DNA from: Allosphingosinicella deserti
GTDB taxonomy: Bacteria > Pseudomonadota > Alphaproteobacteria > Sphingomonadales > Sphingomonadaceae
Assembly: GCF_003012735.1 (NCBI RefSeq)
Contig: NZ_PXYI01000004.1
Span: 62,001 to 126,000 of the forward strand
Direction: 5' to 3'
Length of the DNA: 64,000 bases
The notes beneath the pieces are model-generated. The model searched no databases. It had not been told where the DNA came from and was given only the letters and a program-made list of their open reading frames with translations. The stretch's first letter is position 1. Every line of letters begins with the position of its first letter. Positions 16,970 through 24,939 of the stretch are shown piece by piece. Made by a program: the position numbers and the translations under genes.

Positions 16970-17239
16970 TCAGTTCAATGGACGGTCGCGGAGCTTCTCG
17001 ATCTCATCCGAGACGCTGAGCCCCTTGTCCGTGACGATCCGTTCGAGCACGCGGACCCGCTGTTCCAGCCGCTCGCTGTGCGCGGCATATTGGGCGGCGC
17101 TTTCCGCGGTCCGAGCGCCGAGCAGTTCGAGCTCGCGTTCCTTAAACTTGATGTGGCGCTTGTAGACGTCGCCGATAACGCCGGCGATCACCGGAATTCC
17201 GACAACGATGATGAAGAAGATCAGCATGGAGCTGGACAT
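16970..17239 (-). CDS. Small membrane/coiled-coil protein of the extended psp operon (4)
   Basis: 89 residues: a membrane helix (MLIFFIIVVGIPVIAGVIGDV), then RHIKFKERELELLGARTAESAAQYAAH and the motif ERLEQRVRVLERIVTDKG...SDEIEKLRD. The KFKERELELLG segment is reminiscent of small PspB-like envelope-stress proteins. The start at 17239 was chosen because the region upstream in frame lacks any relation to the paralogues. Nearest paralogue: the gene at 16677-16949. Confidence 0.75.
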   Translation of the reverse strand: MSSSMLIFFIIVVGIPVIAGVIGDVYKRHIKFKERELELLGARTAESAAQYAAHSERLEQRVRVLERIVTDKGLSVSDEIEKLRDRPLN

Positions 17240-17252
17240 GGCAAAGGCTCCC

Positions 17253-17579
17253 TCAGTTTCGCGGTATCCGCAGGGCTTCGATTTCGTGGGTGAGGCGATG
17301 GCTGTCGTCGGTGACGATGCGTTCCACCGTGGCGAGCCGATCCTTGATCGAACCGAGCTCAGCGCGGAGCTGGGCATTCTCGCTGCTGAGCAGCTTGATC
17401 CGCTCGATCGCTTCGTTGCTGTTCTTGGGATAGACCGCCTGGCCCCACGCGCCATCGAGCGGATAGCCGTTCTTTATGCGCAGCCAGGTGGTGAACACCC
17501 ATCCCCCGATCGCCACGCTGACGATGATCGCGATCATCGGAAAGAGCTGGCTGATGATCGCGATTTTCTCTGACCCCAT
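17253..17579 (-). CDS. Small membrane/coiled-coil protein of the extended psp operon (5)
   Basis: 108 residues: a membrane helix near the N-terminus (MIAIIVSVAIGGWVFTTWLRI), a linker with GYPLDGAWG, then a coiled coil with NEAIERIKLLSSENAQLRAEL and the cluster motif in the form IKDRLATVERIVTDDSH..THEIEALR. Function unknown. It lies 13 bases from the next gene, in operon spacing. Confidence 0.72.
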   Translation of the reverse strand: MGSEKIAIISQLFPMIAIIVSVAIGGWVFTTWLRIKNGYPLDGAWGQAVYPKNSNEAIERIKLLSSENAQLRAELGSIKDRLATVERIVTDDSHRLTHEIEALRIPRN

Positions 17580-17604
17580 TGGATTTCCCCTGTTTAGCCG
17601 GCGC

Positions 17605-17871
17605 TCAGGCCTGGCGAAGCTGCTCGATCTCGCGGGCGGTGCGCTCGGCGGGATCGGTGGCGATCCGCTCGAGCACCATCAGCCGGCTCTCGAGGCGGGC
17701 GACCTGCTGCTTGAGCAGCTCGTTCTGGTCCATCAGCATCGTTACCGTGCCTTCGGTCTGATGGCCGGCCACGCGGTAGCGGGCGCGGATCAAGGCCATG
17801 GTTGGCACGAGGATGACGGCAGCGCCGATTGCGATGGTGATGATCAGGAAAATGGCGAGCTTCTCGTCCAT
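17605..17871 (-). CDS. Small membrane/coiled-coil protein of the extended psp operon (6)
   Basis: 88 residues: a membrane helix (LAIFLIITIAIGAAVILVPTMALI), a short RARYRVAGHQTEG linker like that of the gene at 16363 (KARYRHGG), and a coiled coil ending VARLESRLMVLERIATDPAERTAREIEQLRQA, the fullest version of the cluster motif. It immediately follows pspC and shares the REIEQLR ending with it. Confidence 0.75.
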   Translation of the reverse strand: MDEKLAIFLIITIAIGAAVILVPTMALIRARYRVAGHQTEGTVTMLMDQNELLKQQVARLESRLMVLERIATDPAERTAREIEQLRQA

Positions 17872-17905
17872 CCTCGTTCCCCCTTTTCTCTATCCCTGAC
17901 GCGGT

Positions 17906-18286
17906 TCAGCGCAGTTGCTCGATTTCTCGAGCGAGGCGCCCGTGCGAGCTGGTGACATAGGTCTCGACGTCGGCAAGCCGTCGGTCGAGCTCGCGGAACC
18001 GCGAGCGGACGTCGCGCACGGTGCGAGCCGGAGAGGCGCGGACGCCCTGCCAGAACTTGGCCTGCTCCGGAGTCTCGTATTTGAGCTCGTGCGGCTTGTT
18101 CGGCGCGAGCCATGCCGCCGCGAGATAGGCGAGGACGGTCATGCCGGAACCGAGCAGGGTCAGGATCACCATACCGATCCTGACGAGGGTCACGTCGATC
18201 CCGGTATAGTCGGCGATGCCGGCGCAGACGCCCATCCATTTCTTGTTCTGTTTGTCGAGATAGAATTTGGTGTGACGCGGGGTCAT
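17906..18286 (-). CDS. pspC: Phage shock protein C
   Basis: PspC senses inner-membrane stress with PspB and releases PspF from PspA. The N-terminal PspC domain is clear: FYLDKQNKKWMGVCAGIADYTGIDVTLVRIGMVILTLLGSGMTVLAYLAAAWLAP (amphipathic segment plus membrane helix). The C-terminal half is a charged helix ending RELDRRLADVETYVTSS...AREIEQLR, matching the motif repeated in the small genes downstream. 126 residues. The start overlaps the pspB stop by four bases (ATGA). Confidence 0.93.
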   Translation of the reverse strand: MTPRHTKFYLDKQNKKWMGVCAGIADYTGIDVTLVRIGMVILTLLGSGMTVLAYLAAAWLAPNKPHELKYETPEQAKFWQGVRASPARTVRDVRSRFRELDRRLADVETYVTSSHGRLAREIEQLR

Positions 18287-18639
18287 TGGCCGAGCCTCCT
18301 CGGCTGGTTGCTGACGCTGCGGCCGTCGCCCAGTCCCGGATCCGAGAGTCCGGAAAGGCCCGATCCCGAAAGCGATGCACTACGCGTTTCGAGCGCCTCG
18401 GCGATCGGATCGCAGCTGACGGCACGCCAGTTCGGATTTTCCGCCGACATGATCCGCTCGATCGAGCACATGCGATCGTCGAGGCGGCGCGCCATCTCGT
18501 GCAGTTCGTCGAGCAATTGCTCGTCCTCACGGGTGAGCGTCGCCTGAGTCTTCCAGCGGGTGATGTAGTGGAAGATAAGCCAGGGCAGGCCGATGAACAG
18601 GATCGGCACGACCGTAAGAGGGATGAGGATGTCTTCCAT
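18283..18639 (-). CDS. pspB: Phage shock protein B
   Basis: Inner-membrane partner of PspC. N-terminal membrane helix (LTVVPILFIGLPWLIFHYITRWK), then the PspB coiled coil LLDELHEMARRLDDRMCSIERIMSAENPNWR, closely matching the E. coli PspB ending in which LEAILDAEHPNWR occurs. Residues 80-118 are a Ser/Gly/Leu-rich tail not found in E. coli PspB (which is about 74 residues). Three bases separate it from pspA. Confidence 0.92.
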   Translation of the reverse strand: MEDILIPLTVVPILFIGLPWLIFHYITRWKTQATLTREDEQLLDELHEMARRLDDRMCSIERIMSAENPNWRAVSCDPIAEALETRSASLSGSGLSGLSDPGLGDGRSVSNQPRRLGQ

Positions 18640-18642
18640 GGC

Positions 18643-19320
18643 TCAGCCCTCCTGCGGCTTGCCGCCGAGGCGGGCCTTCAGAGCTTCGAGCTCGGCATCG
18701 ACTTTCTCGGAATTGCGCAACTCGGCGATTTCCTCTTCGAGCGTCTTGGGCGGAGCGCCGAGTGCGAGGGCGTCGGCGCGGCCTTCGGCCATGTCGGCCC
18801 GGCGTTCGAGCACATCGAAGCGCGAGAAAGCGTCGTCCACCTTCGATCCGGCATACATTTCCCGCAGGCGGACCCTGTTCTCGGCGCTCTCGAGCCGGCT
18901 CTGGATCGCATTCTGGCGGGTGCGGGCCTCGCGGATCTTGCCCTGGAGCTTGGCGATATCCGTCTCAGCTGCACGCAGCCCATCGTCCAGCACCTCGATT
19001 TCCGTCCGAAGGCTGTCGGCCATATCGCCGGCCTTCTGCTTCTCGACCAGAGCCGCCTTGGCGAGATCCTCGCGGCCCTTCGACAAGGCGAGCTCAGCCT
19101 TCTCAACCCAGCTTTCCTGCAGCTTGTCGAGCCGGGAGATCTGGCGCCGCATCTCCTTCTGGTCGGCGATCGTACGCGCGGCGGAGGCGCGAACCTCGAC
19201 GAGGGTCTCCTCCATCTCGAGGATGATCATCCGGATCATCTTCGCTGGATCTTCCGCCTTGTCGAGCAAGTCGGTGAAATTGGCGGCGATGATGTCGCGG
19301 GTCCGCGAGAAAATACCCAT
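18643..19320 (-). CDS. pspA: Phage shock protein A
   Basis: ESCRT-III-like peripheral membrane protein that binds stressed inner membrane and, when free, inhibits PspF. It is entirely helical coiled coil, beginning MGIFSRTRDIIAANFTDLLDKAEDPAKMIRMI, the canonical PspA start with its amphipathic helix. 225 residues, as in E. coli (222). The start at 19320 has a strong AAGGAG site. An open frame continues upstream but carries no family sequence. It sits second in the operon, after a 52-residue peptide gene. Confidence 0.96.
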   Translation of the reverse strand: MGIFSRTRDIIAANFTDLLDKAEDPAKMIRMIILEMEETLVEVRASAARTIADQKEMRRQISRLDKLQESWVEKAELALSKGREDLAKAALVEKQKAGDMADSLRTEIEVLDDGLRAAETDIAKLQGKIREARTRQNAIQSRLESAENRVRLREMYAGSKVDDAFSRFDVLERRADMAEGRADALALGAPPKTLEEEIAELRNSEKVDAELEALKARLGGKPQEG

Positions 19321-19355
19321 TCGAAACTCCTTATGTGTCTCACCGGCGAACGATC

Positions 19356-19385
19356 GGGCGGGGCGCTGGGGGCGAGGCCCCGCCC
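19356..19385 (-). terminator. GC-rich hairpin between the 52-residue gene and pspA
   Basis: Nine-base arms GGGCGGGGC (19356-19364) and GCCCCGCCC (19377-19385) pair across a 12-base loop. There is no T-run, so it probably acts as a processing or stability element, or a weak attenuator that sets the ratio of the first gene to pspA. Confidence 0.5.
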
Positions 19386-19402
19386 GGCCGTCCGCGATCG
19401 GG

Positions 19403-19561
19403 TCAGGCATGAGCCTGAACCGAAATGTTGGCTGCGACAAGGCTGACCGGATTCGATTCGACCGCACGGGCCGGCTCCACTGCCGCACCCACCGCGGTCG
19501 CCGTCAGAACCACCGCGACAAAGGTCGCAAGCACGCTCTGTCCAAGTCCGCTCAACTTCAT
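19403..19561 (-). CDS. Small exported peptide, first gene of the psp operon
   Basis: 52-residue reading frame beginning MKLSGLGQSVLATFVAVVLT, a hydrophobic signal-like helix, then ATAVGAAVEPARAVESNPVSLVAANISVQAHA. AGGGAG lies eight bases before the ATG. It begins 60 bases downstream of the sigma-54 promoter and ends 82 bases before pspA, so it would be the first and perhaps most abundantly made product of the operon. I know of no characterised homologue. Either a mature peptide of about 25 residues or a membrane-anchored peptide is possible. Codon usage (third-position G/C) is like the neighbours. Confidence 0.65.
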   Translation of the reverse strand: MKLSGLGQSVLATFVAVVLTATAVGAAVEPARAVESNPVSLVAANISVQAHA

Positions 19562-19620
19562 CTTCAATCTCCCTGGCGTCTTCGATGCCCCTCATCCCCG
19601 GGGCGTTATGCCAGATGCTC

Positions 19621-19636
19621 TACAAGGGACGTGCCA
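19621..19636 (-). promoter_or_regulatory. Sigma-54 promoter of the psp operon
   Basis: On the minus strand, TGGCAC (19636-19631), five bases, then TTGTA (19625-19621), against the sigma-54 consensus TGGCAC-N5-TTGCA: one mismatch. It points into the 52-residue gene and pspA, and the divergent gene encodes a sigma-54 activator. A small palindrome TGCCC-AAAA-GGGCA lies directly upstream (19639-19652). The predicted start is near 19611. Confidence 0.85.
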
Positions 19637-19702
19637 AATGCCCAAAAGGGCAGAAAAGCGCCATTCTCGGGAGCTTTGAGCGGAGCGATGCAATGTTTCC
19701 GC

Positions 19703-19729
19703 TTGCCAAGAGGTGGGAGTATTTGCCAA
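19703..19729. promoter_or_regulatory. Paired TTGCCAA sites, candidate PspF upstream activating sequence
   Basis: TTGCCAA occurs at 19703-19709 and again at 19723-19729, a 20-base period (two helical turns), about 92-118 bases upstream of the predicted psp transcription start. PspF binds E. coli pspA DNA at roughly that distance. The sites also lie just before the pspF start, allowing autoregulation as in E. coli. Assignment to PspF is inferred from position. Confidence 0.5.
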
Positions 19730-19738
19730 CATTCAGCA

Positions 19739-20800
19739 ATGGAGCGCACAACCCAGCTGGTCGGCCAATCTTCGTCCTTCCTTGATGCGGTCGAGCGGGC
19801 GAGCCGCGCCGCGCCGCTCGATCGGCCGGTGCTGGTGATCGGGGAACGCGGGACGGGCAAGGAGCTGATTGCCGAGCGCCTGCACCATCTCTCGAGCCGC
19901 TGGGACGGTCCTTTGGTCACGATGAACTGCGCGGCCTTGCCCGAGACTCTGATCGAGGCCGAATTGTTCGGCCATGAGGCAGGCGCCTTCACAGGTGCGG
20001 TCAAGGCGCGCCCCGGCCGGTTCGAGGAGTCAGACGGCGGCACCTTGTTCCTCGACGAGTTGGCGACGCTCAGCCAGGCGGCCCAGGAGCGGCTGCTGCG
20101 CGTCGTCGAATATGGCGAAGTCACCCGCATCGGTGCCTCGCGGCCGCTGCGGGTGGACGTGCGCATCGTTGCTGCGACCAACGAGGATTTGCCGCGCCTT
20201 GCCGAGGAGAACCGTTTCCGCGCCGATCTGCTCGATCGTCTCTCGTTCGAGGTCGTCACCCTGCCGCCGTTGCGCCACCGCAGCAGCGACATTCCGATCC
20301 TTGCCGACCATTTCGCGCGCCGAATGGCGCTCGAGCTGGAATGGCCGCGCTTTCCTGGTTTCTCGAGCCGCGCCCAGGATCGACTACTCGCCTATGACTG
20401 GCCGGGGAACGTTCGCGAGCTCCGCAACGTCGTCGAGCGCGCCGTGTATCGCTGGGAAGATCCGGAACAGCCGGTCGACTCGATCCAGTTCGACCCGTTC
20501 GAGTCGCCGTGGCGTCCGCAGCGGTCGCTGCTCGGACGTACGGCGGCGCAAGCTGCGTCGGGATCGTCCTCGCCGGGACCCGAGGAAAGGCAAGCAGTCT
20601 TGCCGGCGCCGAATACGCCGCCGGCCCATGATCCGGATGGCTGTGCCGATTTTCGGCTGGCGGTCGCTCAATATGAGAAAGCGATCCTCGCCGCGGCACT
20701 GGAGCGCTGCCGCTGGAACCAACGTGCCGCGGCGACGGCGCTCAGCTTGACCTACGACCAGCTCCGCCACGCGATGAAGCGGCACGAACTGGCGGGCTGA
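19739..20800 (+). CDS. pspF: Psp operon transcriptional activator PspF
   Basis: Sigma-54-dependent AAA+ activator without an N-terminal sensory domain, as expected of PspF, which is regulated by direct PspA binding. Walker A GERGTGKE at residues 35-42, the sigma-54-contacting GAFTGA loop at 82-87, Walker B GGTLFLDEL at 100-108, then WPGNVRELRNVVERAVY. A Fis-type helix-turn-helix is at the end (CRWNQRAAATALSLTYDQLRHAMKRH). 353 residues, against 325 in E. coli. The extra is a Pro/Ser linker (about 265-310). ATG 19739 matches the family start. Confidence 0.95.
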   Translation: MERTTQLVGQSSSFLDAVERASRAAPLDRPVLVIGERGTGKELIAERLHHLSSRWDGPLVTMNCAALPETLIEAELFGHEAGAFTGAVKARPGRFEESDGGTLFLDELATLSQAAQERLLRVVEYGEVTRIGASRPLRVDVRIVAATNEDLPRLAEENRFRADLLDRLSFEVVTLPPLRHRSSDIPILADHFARRMALELEWPRFPGFSSRAQDRLLAYDWPGNVRELRNVVERAVYRWEDPEQPVDSIQFDPFESPWRPQRSLLGRTAAQAASGSSSPGPEERQAVLPAPNTPPAHDPDGCADFRLAVAQYEKAILAAALERCRWNQRAAATALSLTYDQLRHAMKRHELAG

Positions 20801-20985
20801 CCCCGGAGCGCCCTTGGGGCGGCGGCTCCGCCGGTCGTAGAAGCTCCCAATTTTGTTGCAGCGCGCCCTGCACGGCTCCCTCCAAATCTGCTATGGTTCG
20901 GACACCCTTGAAGGGAAACATGACCTTGTGCGCCGGATCCGGCGCAATCCGCGGGGTTCGCACAAGGTCCAGGAGGAGCTGGACC

Positions 20986-21543
20986 ATGATCGTTCGCACA
21001 ATCCTCTTCACCGCCGCAGCCGCGGCGATCGCCTGGCCTGCTGCGGCCGCCGTCACCGTTCTCGGCAGCAGTTCGGCCCGCATGTGCTACCTCAGTGCCG
21101 AAAACGGCGTGCGTGCCGTTCCTGCCAACCTCGCCGACTGTGATACCGCCCTTGGCAGCGAGGGCCTTACCGACGCGGACCGCGTCGCGACCTTCGTCAA
21201 CCGCGGCATCCTGAAGCTTCGACTCGGGCGGCTTGGCGAGGCGAATGCCGATTTCGATGCGGCGATCGCGCAGGATCCTGACCAGGCCGAAGCCTATCTC
21301 AACAAGGGAATGGTTGCCCTTCGTAGCGAGGATAGCTGGCAGCAGGCGCTGAGCCTGTTCGACACGGCCCTTGCCAAGCAGACCACACGGCCGGAGCTTG
21401 CTTATTACGGCCGCGCTGTCGCCAACGAGATGGGCGGGCGGATCAAGGCGGCTTATCTGGACTATCGACAGGCAAGCAGCCTTGCACCGAAATGGTCGGA
21501 GCCGAAGACGGAGCTTGCCCGCTTCACGGTCCGTCAGCCATAG
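20986..21543 (+). CDS. Exported tetratricopeptide-repeat protein
   Basis: 185 residues with a signal peptide (MIVRTILFTAAAAAIAWPAAAA) and about three TPR units (VNRGILKLRLGRLGEANADFDAAIAQDPDQAEAYLNKGMVAL and following). It is presumably a periplasmic adaptor. The start is set by a perfect AGGAGGAG at 20971-20978. A conserved-looking cysteine pair (MCYLS, DCDTAL) precedes the TPRs. Function and partners unknown. The gap before it (20801-20985) holds GC-rich palindromes after pspF and nothing else. Confidence 0.8.
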   Translation: MIVRTILFTAAAAAIAWPAAAAVTVLGSSSARMCYLSAENGVRAVPANLADCDTALGSEGLTDADRVATFVNRGILKLRLGRLGEANADFDAAIAQDPDQAEAYLNKGMVALRSEDSWQQALSLFDTALAKQTTRPELAYYGRAVANEMGGRIKAAYLDYRQASSLAPKWSEPKTELARFTVRQP

Positions 21544-21681
21544 CGCCCGCTCCACCCGACGAGGGGTGGACGGCAGCCGCATCCGAAGCTCTTGGACGCG
21601 CGTTGTCGCGGTCCACAGAGTGCGACCTCGATTGCGCTTCGGTGACGCCGGAGCGCGCGGGGTCCGGAGGAGAAGAAATCC

Positions 21682-22308
21682 ATGGCGTTCATCCTTCCCG
21701 AGCTTCCCTTCGACAAGGAGGCGCTCGGCGACTTCATGTCCGCCGAGACGCTCGAATTCCACCACGGCAAGCACCACAAGGCCTATGTCGACAAGGTCAA
21801 TGGCTGGCTTGGCGAGAAGGGCCTCGAGGGCGCGTCCCTAAGCCAAGTCATCCGTGCCGCCACCGAACGCGGCGACAAGGGCCTGTTCAACAATTCGGGC
21901 CAGATCTGGAACCACAATTTCTTCTGGCAGTGTCTTGCGCCGCCGCAGAGCCAGCGTCCGACCGGCAAGCTCGCCGCCCTGATCGAGGAGGGCTTCGGCT
22001 CGACCGAGACGATGCTGTCGCAGCTCAAGGACGAGGCGGTCGGCCACTTCGCCAGCGGCTGGGCCTGGCTGGTGCTCGATCAGGACAAGCTCAAGATCAC
22101 CTCGCTCCACGACGGCGACAGCCCGGTTGCGCACGAGGGCATGAAGCCGCTGCTCACCGTCGATGTGTGGGAGCATGCTTATTACATCGACTACCGCAAT
22201 CAGCGCCCGGCGTTCGTCGATGCGGTGCTCAACAATCTGATCAACTGGGAATTCGTTGCCCAAAATCTCGATGGCAACGGCATCTCCCGGGCCGACCAGC
22301 AGAGCTGA
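21682..22308 (+). CDS. sodB: Superoxide dismutase, Fe type
   Basis: Converts superoxide to hydrogen peroxide and oxygen, in the cytoplasm. Metal ligands are visible as His27 (EFHHGKHH), His78 (IWNHNFFW), and the Asp and His of DVWEHAYYIDYRNQRP. Gln74 in NNSGQIWNH is the position used by Fe enzymes for the outer-sphere Gln (Mn enzymes use Gly there). 208 residues, normal. GGAGGAGAAG precedes the ATG. It is monocistronic and is followed by a palindromic repeat region. Confidence 0.96.
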   Translation: MAFILPELPFDKEALGDFMSAETLEFHHGKHHKAYVDKVNGWLGEKGLEGASLSQVIRAATERGDKGLFNNSGQIWNHNFFWQCLAPPQSQRPTGKLAALIEEGFGSTETMLSQLKDEAVGHFASGWAWLVLDQDKLKITSLHDGDSPVAHEGMKPLLTVDVWEHAYYIDYRNQRPAFVDAVLNNLINWEFVAQNLDGNGISRADQQS

Positions 22309-22328
22309 TCACGCTGGCGCGCGGCAAT

Positions 22329-22405
22329 CCTCCCTGGCACGGGGAGGGGGGCCGCGCCAAGCGAGGTGGAGAGGCCGGCAACGAGCTCGGAGCAACCTCT
22401 CCACC
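22329..22405. repeat. Palindromic intergenic repeat after sodB
   Basis: Two nested inverted repeats: CCTCCC/GGGAGG (22329-22334 and 22342-22347), and GGTGGAGAGG (22365-22374) with its exact complement at 22396-22405. This layout is typical of dispersed palindromic elements between high-GC genes. It may also terminate transcripts converging from sodB and the ABC transporter. Confidence 0.45.
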
Positions 22406-22462
22406 GCCTGCGGCGGCGGTTTCCCTCTCCGTAACCCAGGAGGATCTTGCGACCGGTCGTCC

Positions 22463-23239
22463 TTACGCCTTGAGCCGGTACCCCGTGCGGAAGATCCACC
22501 AGATCACGGCGAGGCACAGCAACAGGAAGCCGAAGGTCGCGAGCACGCTGACGCCGATCGCGACGTCGGAACTGCCGTAGAAGGTCCAGCGGAAGCCGCT
22601 GATCAGATAAACGACCGGGTTGAACAGGGTGATCGTCCGCCACGGCTCCGGCAGCACCTCGATCGAATAGAAGGCGCCGCCCAGAAAGGTGAGGGGGGTG
22701 ACGATCAGCATCGGGATGATCTGAAGCTGTTCGAACCCTTTGGCCCAGATGCCGACGATGAAGCCGAACAGGCAGAAGGTGGTCGCCACCAGCAGCAGGA
22801 ACAGGACCATCCAGAATGGGTGGAGGATGCTGACCGGCACGAACAGGTTCGCGGTCGTCAGGATGACCAGCGAGATCGCAGTCGCCTTGGTGACCGCCGC
22901 GCCGACATAGGCAAGCACGAGCTCGAAGGCCGACAACGGCGCCGACAGGGGTTCGTAGATGGTGCCGAGGAAGCGCGGCATGTGGATGCCGAACGACGCG
23001 TTGAAGATGCTCTCGTTGAACAGGGATAGCATCATCAGCCCGGGGACGATGAATGCGCCATAGTCGATGCCGTTGATATCGCTCATGCGCGAGCCGATCG
23101 CCGATCCGAACACGACGAAATAAAGCGAGGTGGTGATCACTGGAGTCGCGAGACCGGTCCAGATCGTCCGCAGGAAGCGGTGCATCTCGAAACGATAGAT
23201 CGCCCAGACACCGTGACGGTTGAACGCGCCTACGCTCAT
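22463..23239 (-). CDS. ABC-2 type transporter permease (YadH-like)
   Basis: 258-residue membrane subunit with six predicted membrane helices. The ABC-2 signature region is [32 protein letters not shown]. It belongs to the YadH/NodJ-like exporters, whose substrates are mostly unknown (drugs, polysaccharide, lipid). The start overlaps the stop of the ATPase gene by four bases (ATGA), so the two make one transporter. Confidence 0.9.
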   Translation of the reverse strand: MSVGAFNRHGVWAIYRFEMHRFLRTIWTGLATPVITTSLYFVVFGSAIGSRMSDINGIDYGAFIVPGLMMLSLFNESIFNASFGIHMPRFLGTIYEPLSAPLSAFELVLAYVGAAVTKATAISLVILTTANLFVPVSILHPFWMVLFLLLVATTFCLFGFIVGIWAKGFEQLQIIPMLIVTPLTFLGGAFYSIEVLPEPWRTITLFNPVVYLISGFRWTFYGSSDVAIGVSVLATFGFLLLCLAVIWWIFRTGYRLKA

Positions 23240-24279
23240 TCTGCCTCTCCCGCGCGGCCGCTGGTGCCGTTGTTTTCCCGGTCGCCGTTGCCGCGTCCGT
23301 TTGTCCGGTGCGCAGCGCGGCCGCCATCGCCGCCTCGGTCGGTCGTCAGGCTGACGAAGATGTCCTCGAGCGAGCTTTGGTGCGTCGCCAGATCCTTGAA
23401 GGCAATGCCGAGGTCGCTCATCCGCCGCAGCAGCGAGGGCACGCCGGTGCGGTCGGCGTTGGCGTCGAAATCATAATAGAGCTCCAAGCCGTCGGCGCCG
23501 AGGCTGAGCGCCCAATCCGAGAGATTCGCGGGGATCTCGGTCAATGGCTCGCTGAGATTGAGGGTCAGCCGCTTGCGGCCGAGCTTCTTCATCAGCTCGG
23601 TCTTCTCTTCGACCAGGATCAATTCACCCTTCGAGATGACGCCGACGCGGTCGGCCATCTCCTCCGCTTCCTCGATATAGTGGGTGGTAAGGATGATGGT
23701 GACGCCGCTTTCGCGGAGTTGGCGGACCAATTCCCACATGTCGCGGCGCAGTTCGACGTCGACGCCGGCGGTGGGCTCGTCGAGGAACAGGATGTCGGGC
23801 TCGTGGCTCAGCGCCTTGGCGATCATCACCCGGCGCTTCATGCCGCCCGAAAGCTCCAGGATCTTGGCTTTGCGCTTGTCCCACAGCGAGAGATCGCGGA
23901 GGATCTTCTCGATAAGCGCCGGGTTGGGACGCTTGCCGAACATCCCGCGGCTCAGCGCCACCGTCGACCAGACCGGTTCGAAGGCATCAGTATGCAGTTC
24001 CTGCGGGACTAGGCCGATCTTGGTGCGGGCGGCGCGATAGTCTCGGACGATGTCGTGGCCGTCGGCGGTGATGCTGCCTTCGCTGGCGTTGACGATGCCG
24101 CAGACGATGCTGATCAGGGTCGTCTTGCCGGCGCCGTTGGGGCCCAGCAGGGCAAAGATCTCGCCCCGATTGATGTCGAGGCTGACATTCTTGAGCGCCT
24201 CATGCCCGCCGGCATATCTCTTGGAGAGATTGCGGATCGATATTACCGGCTCCATCAGGCGCGTCTCCCCATTTTCCAT
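23236..24279 (-). CDS. ABC transporter ATP-binding protein (YadG-like)
   Basis: ATPase subunit partnered with the downstream permease. Walker [13 protein letters not shown]-loop VPQELH, ABC signature LSGGMKRRV, Walker [14 protein letters not shown]-loop TTHYIEEAE. After the ATPase domain comes a ~90-residue regulatory extension, then an unusual Gly/Asn/Arg-rich tail (about residues 315-347). ATG 24279 gives 347 residues. ATG 24255 (MEPVISIRN) has a better ribosome site (GGGGAG) and may be the true start. Confidence 0.92.
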   Translation of the reverse strand: MENGETRLMEPVISIRNLSKRYAGGHEALKNVSLDINRGEIFALLGPNGAGKTTLISIVCGIVNASEGSITADGHDIVRDYRAARTKIGLVPQELHTDAFEPVWSTVALSRGMFGKRPNPALIEKILRDLSLWDKRKAKILELSGGMKRRVMIAKALSHEPDILFLDEPTAGVDVELRRDMWELVRQLRESGVTIILTTHYIEEAEEMADRVGVISKGELILVEEKTELMKKLGRKRLTLNLSEPLTEIPANLSDWALSLGADGLELYYDFDANADRTGVPSLLRRMSDLGIAFKDLATHQSSLEDIFVSLTTDRGGDGGRAAHRTNGRGNGDRENNGTSGRAGEAE

Positions 24280-24297
24280 TTGTCTCGTCCCCCCGTC

Positions 24298-24939
24298 TCA
24301 CTGCGTCGGTGGGACCGGAGGATCATCCTTGTCGTCGCCGAGCTGGAGACCGTGACGAACCAGCATCGGCACGTTGGCGGCGGCGAACAGGAAGGTTGCC
24401 GGAATGAACCCCCACAATTTGAAGCCCGCCCAGAAGGTGGTGCTGCTATTGCGCCAGACCAGCTCGTTGGCGATCGCCATGACCAGGAAGAAAACCGCCC
24501 AATTGCGCGACAGCAACTGCCAGCCCCGTTCGGATAGTCCGGGATAGGCGGTGCCGAGCACCATCTTCAGCAGGTTGCGTCCGGTGACAAGGCCGAAAGC
24601 GAGCAGCGACGCGACGATCAGATAATAGATGGTCGGCTTGATCTTGATGAACACCTCGCTGTGGAACCACAAGGTGGCGCCGCCGAGCACGAGGACCATC
24701 GCCGCCGAGAACCACAGCAAGGGCGAGACGTGGCGGTAGCGGAACAGCGACACCGCGATCGCCGCCACGATCGCGATCATGAAGGCGCCGGTCGCGGCGA
24801 AGATGCCAAGCGTCAGATTGACGATGAAGAACACTGCGAGCGGACCGAGGTCGGTGAGCAGGCGGACGCCTGCACTCGACTCCGGACGGCTTGCTTTCGA
24901 GATCGGCTCCGGCACGTTCGATCCTTCGCTGCCCGTCAT
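24298..24939 (-). CDS. yciB: Inner-membrane septation protein YciB/IspZ
   Basis: Polytopic inner-membrane protein (213 residues, five or six helices) of the YciB/IspA family, implicated in cell-envelope integrity and septation. Recognised by DLGPLAVFFIVNLTLGIFAATGAFM, the KIKPTIYYLIVASLLAFG segment and the ending SRNWAVFFLVMAIANELVWRNSS..FWAGFKLWGFIPATFLFA. The start at 24939 overlaps the ftsY stop (ATGA). In many alphaproteobacteria yciB follows ftsY, as here. Confidence 0.93.
   Translation of the reverse strand: MTGSEGSNVPEPISKASRPESSAGVRLLTDLGPLAVFFIVNLTLGIFAATGAFMIAIVAAIAVSLFRYRHVSPLLWFSAAMVLVLGGATLWFHSEVFIKIKPTIYYLIVASLLAFGLVTGRNLLKMVLGTAYPGLSERGWQLLSRNWAVFFLVMAIANELVWRNSSTTFWAGFKLWGFIPATFLFAAANVPMLVRHGLQLGDDKDDPPVPPTQ

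Noticed and set aside
18593-19738. A 735-residue plus-strand frame running into pspF
   Set aside because: The first ~380 residues are the antisense of pspA and the 52-residue gene; PspF similarity starts at 19739.
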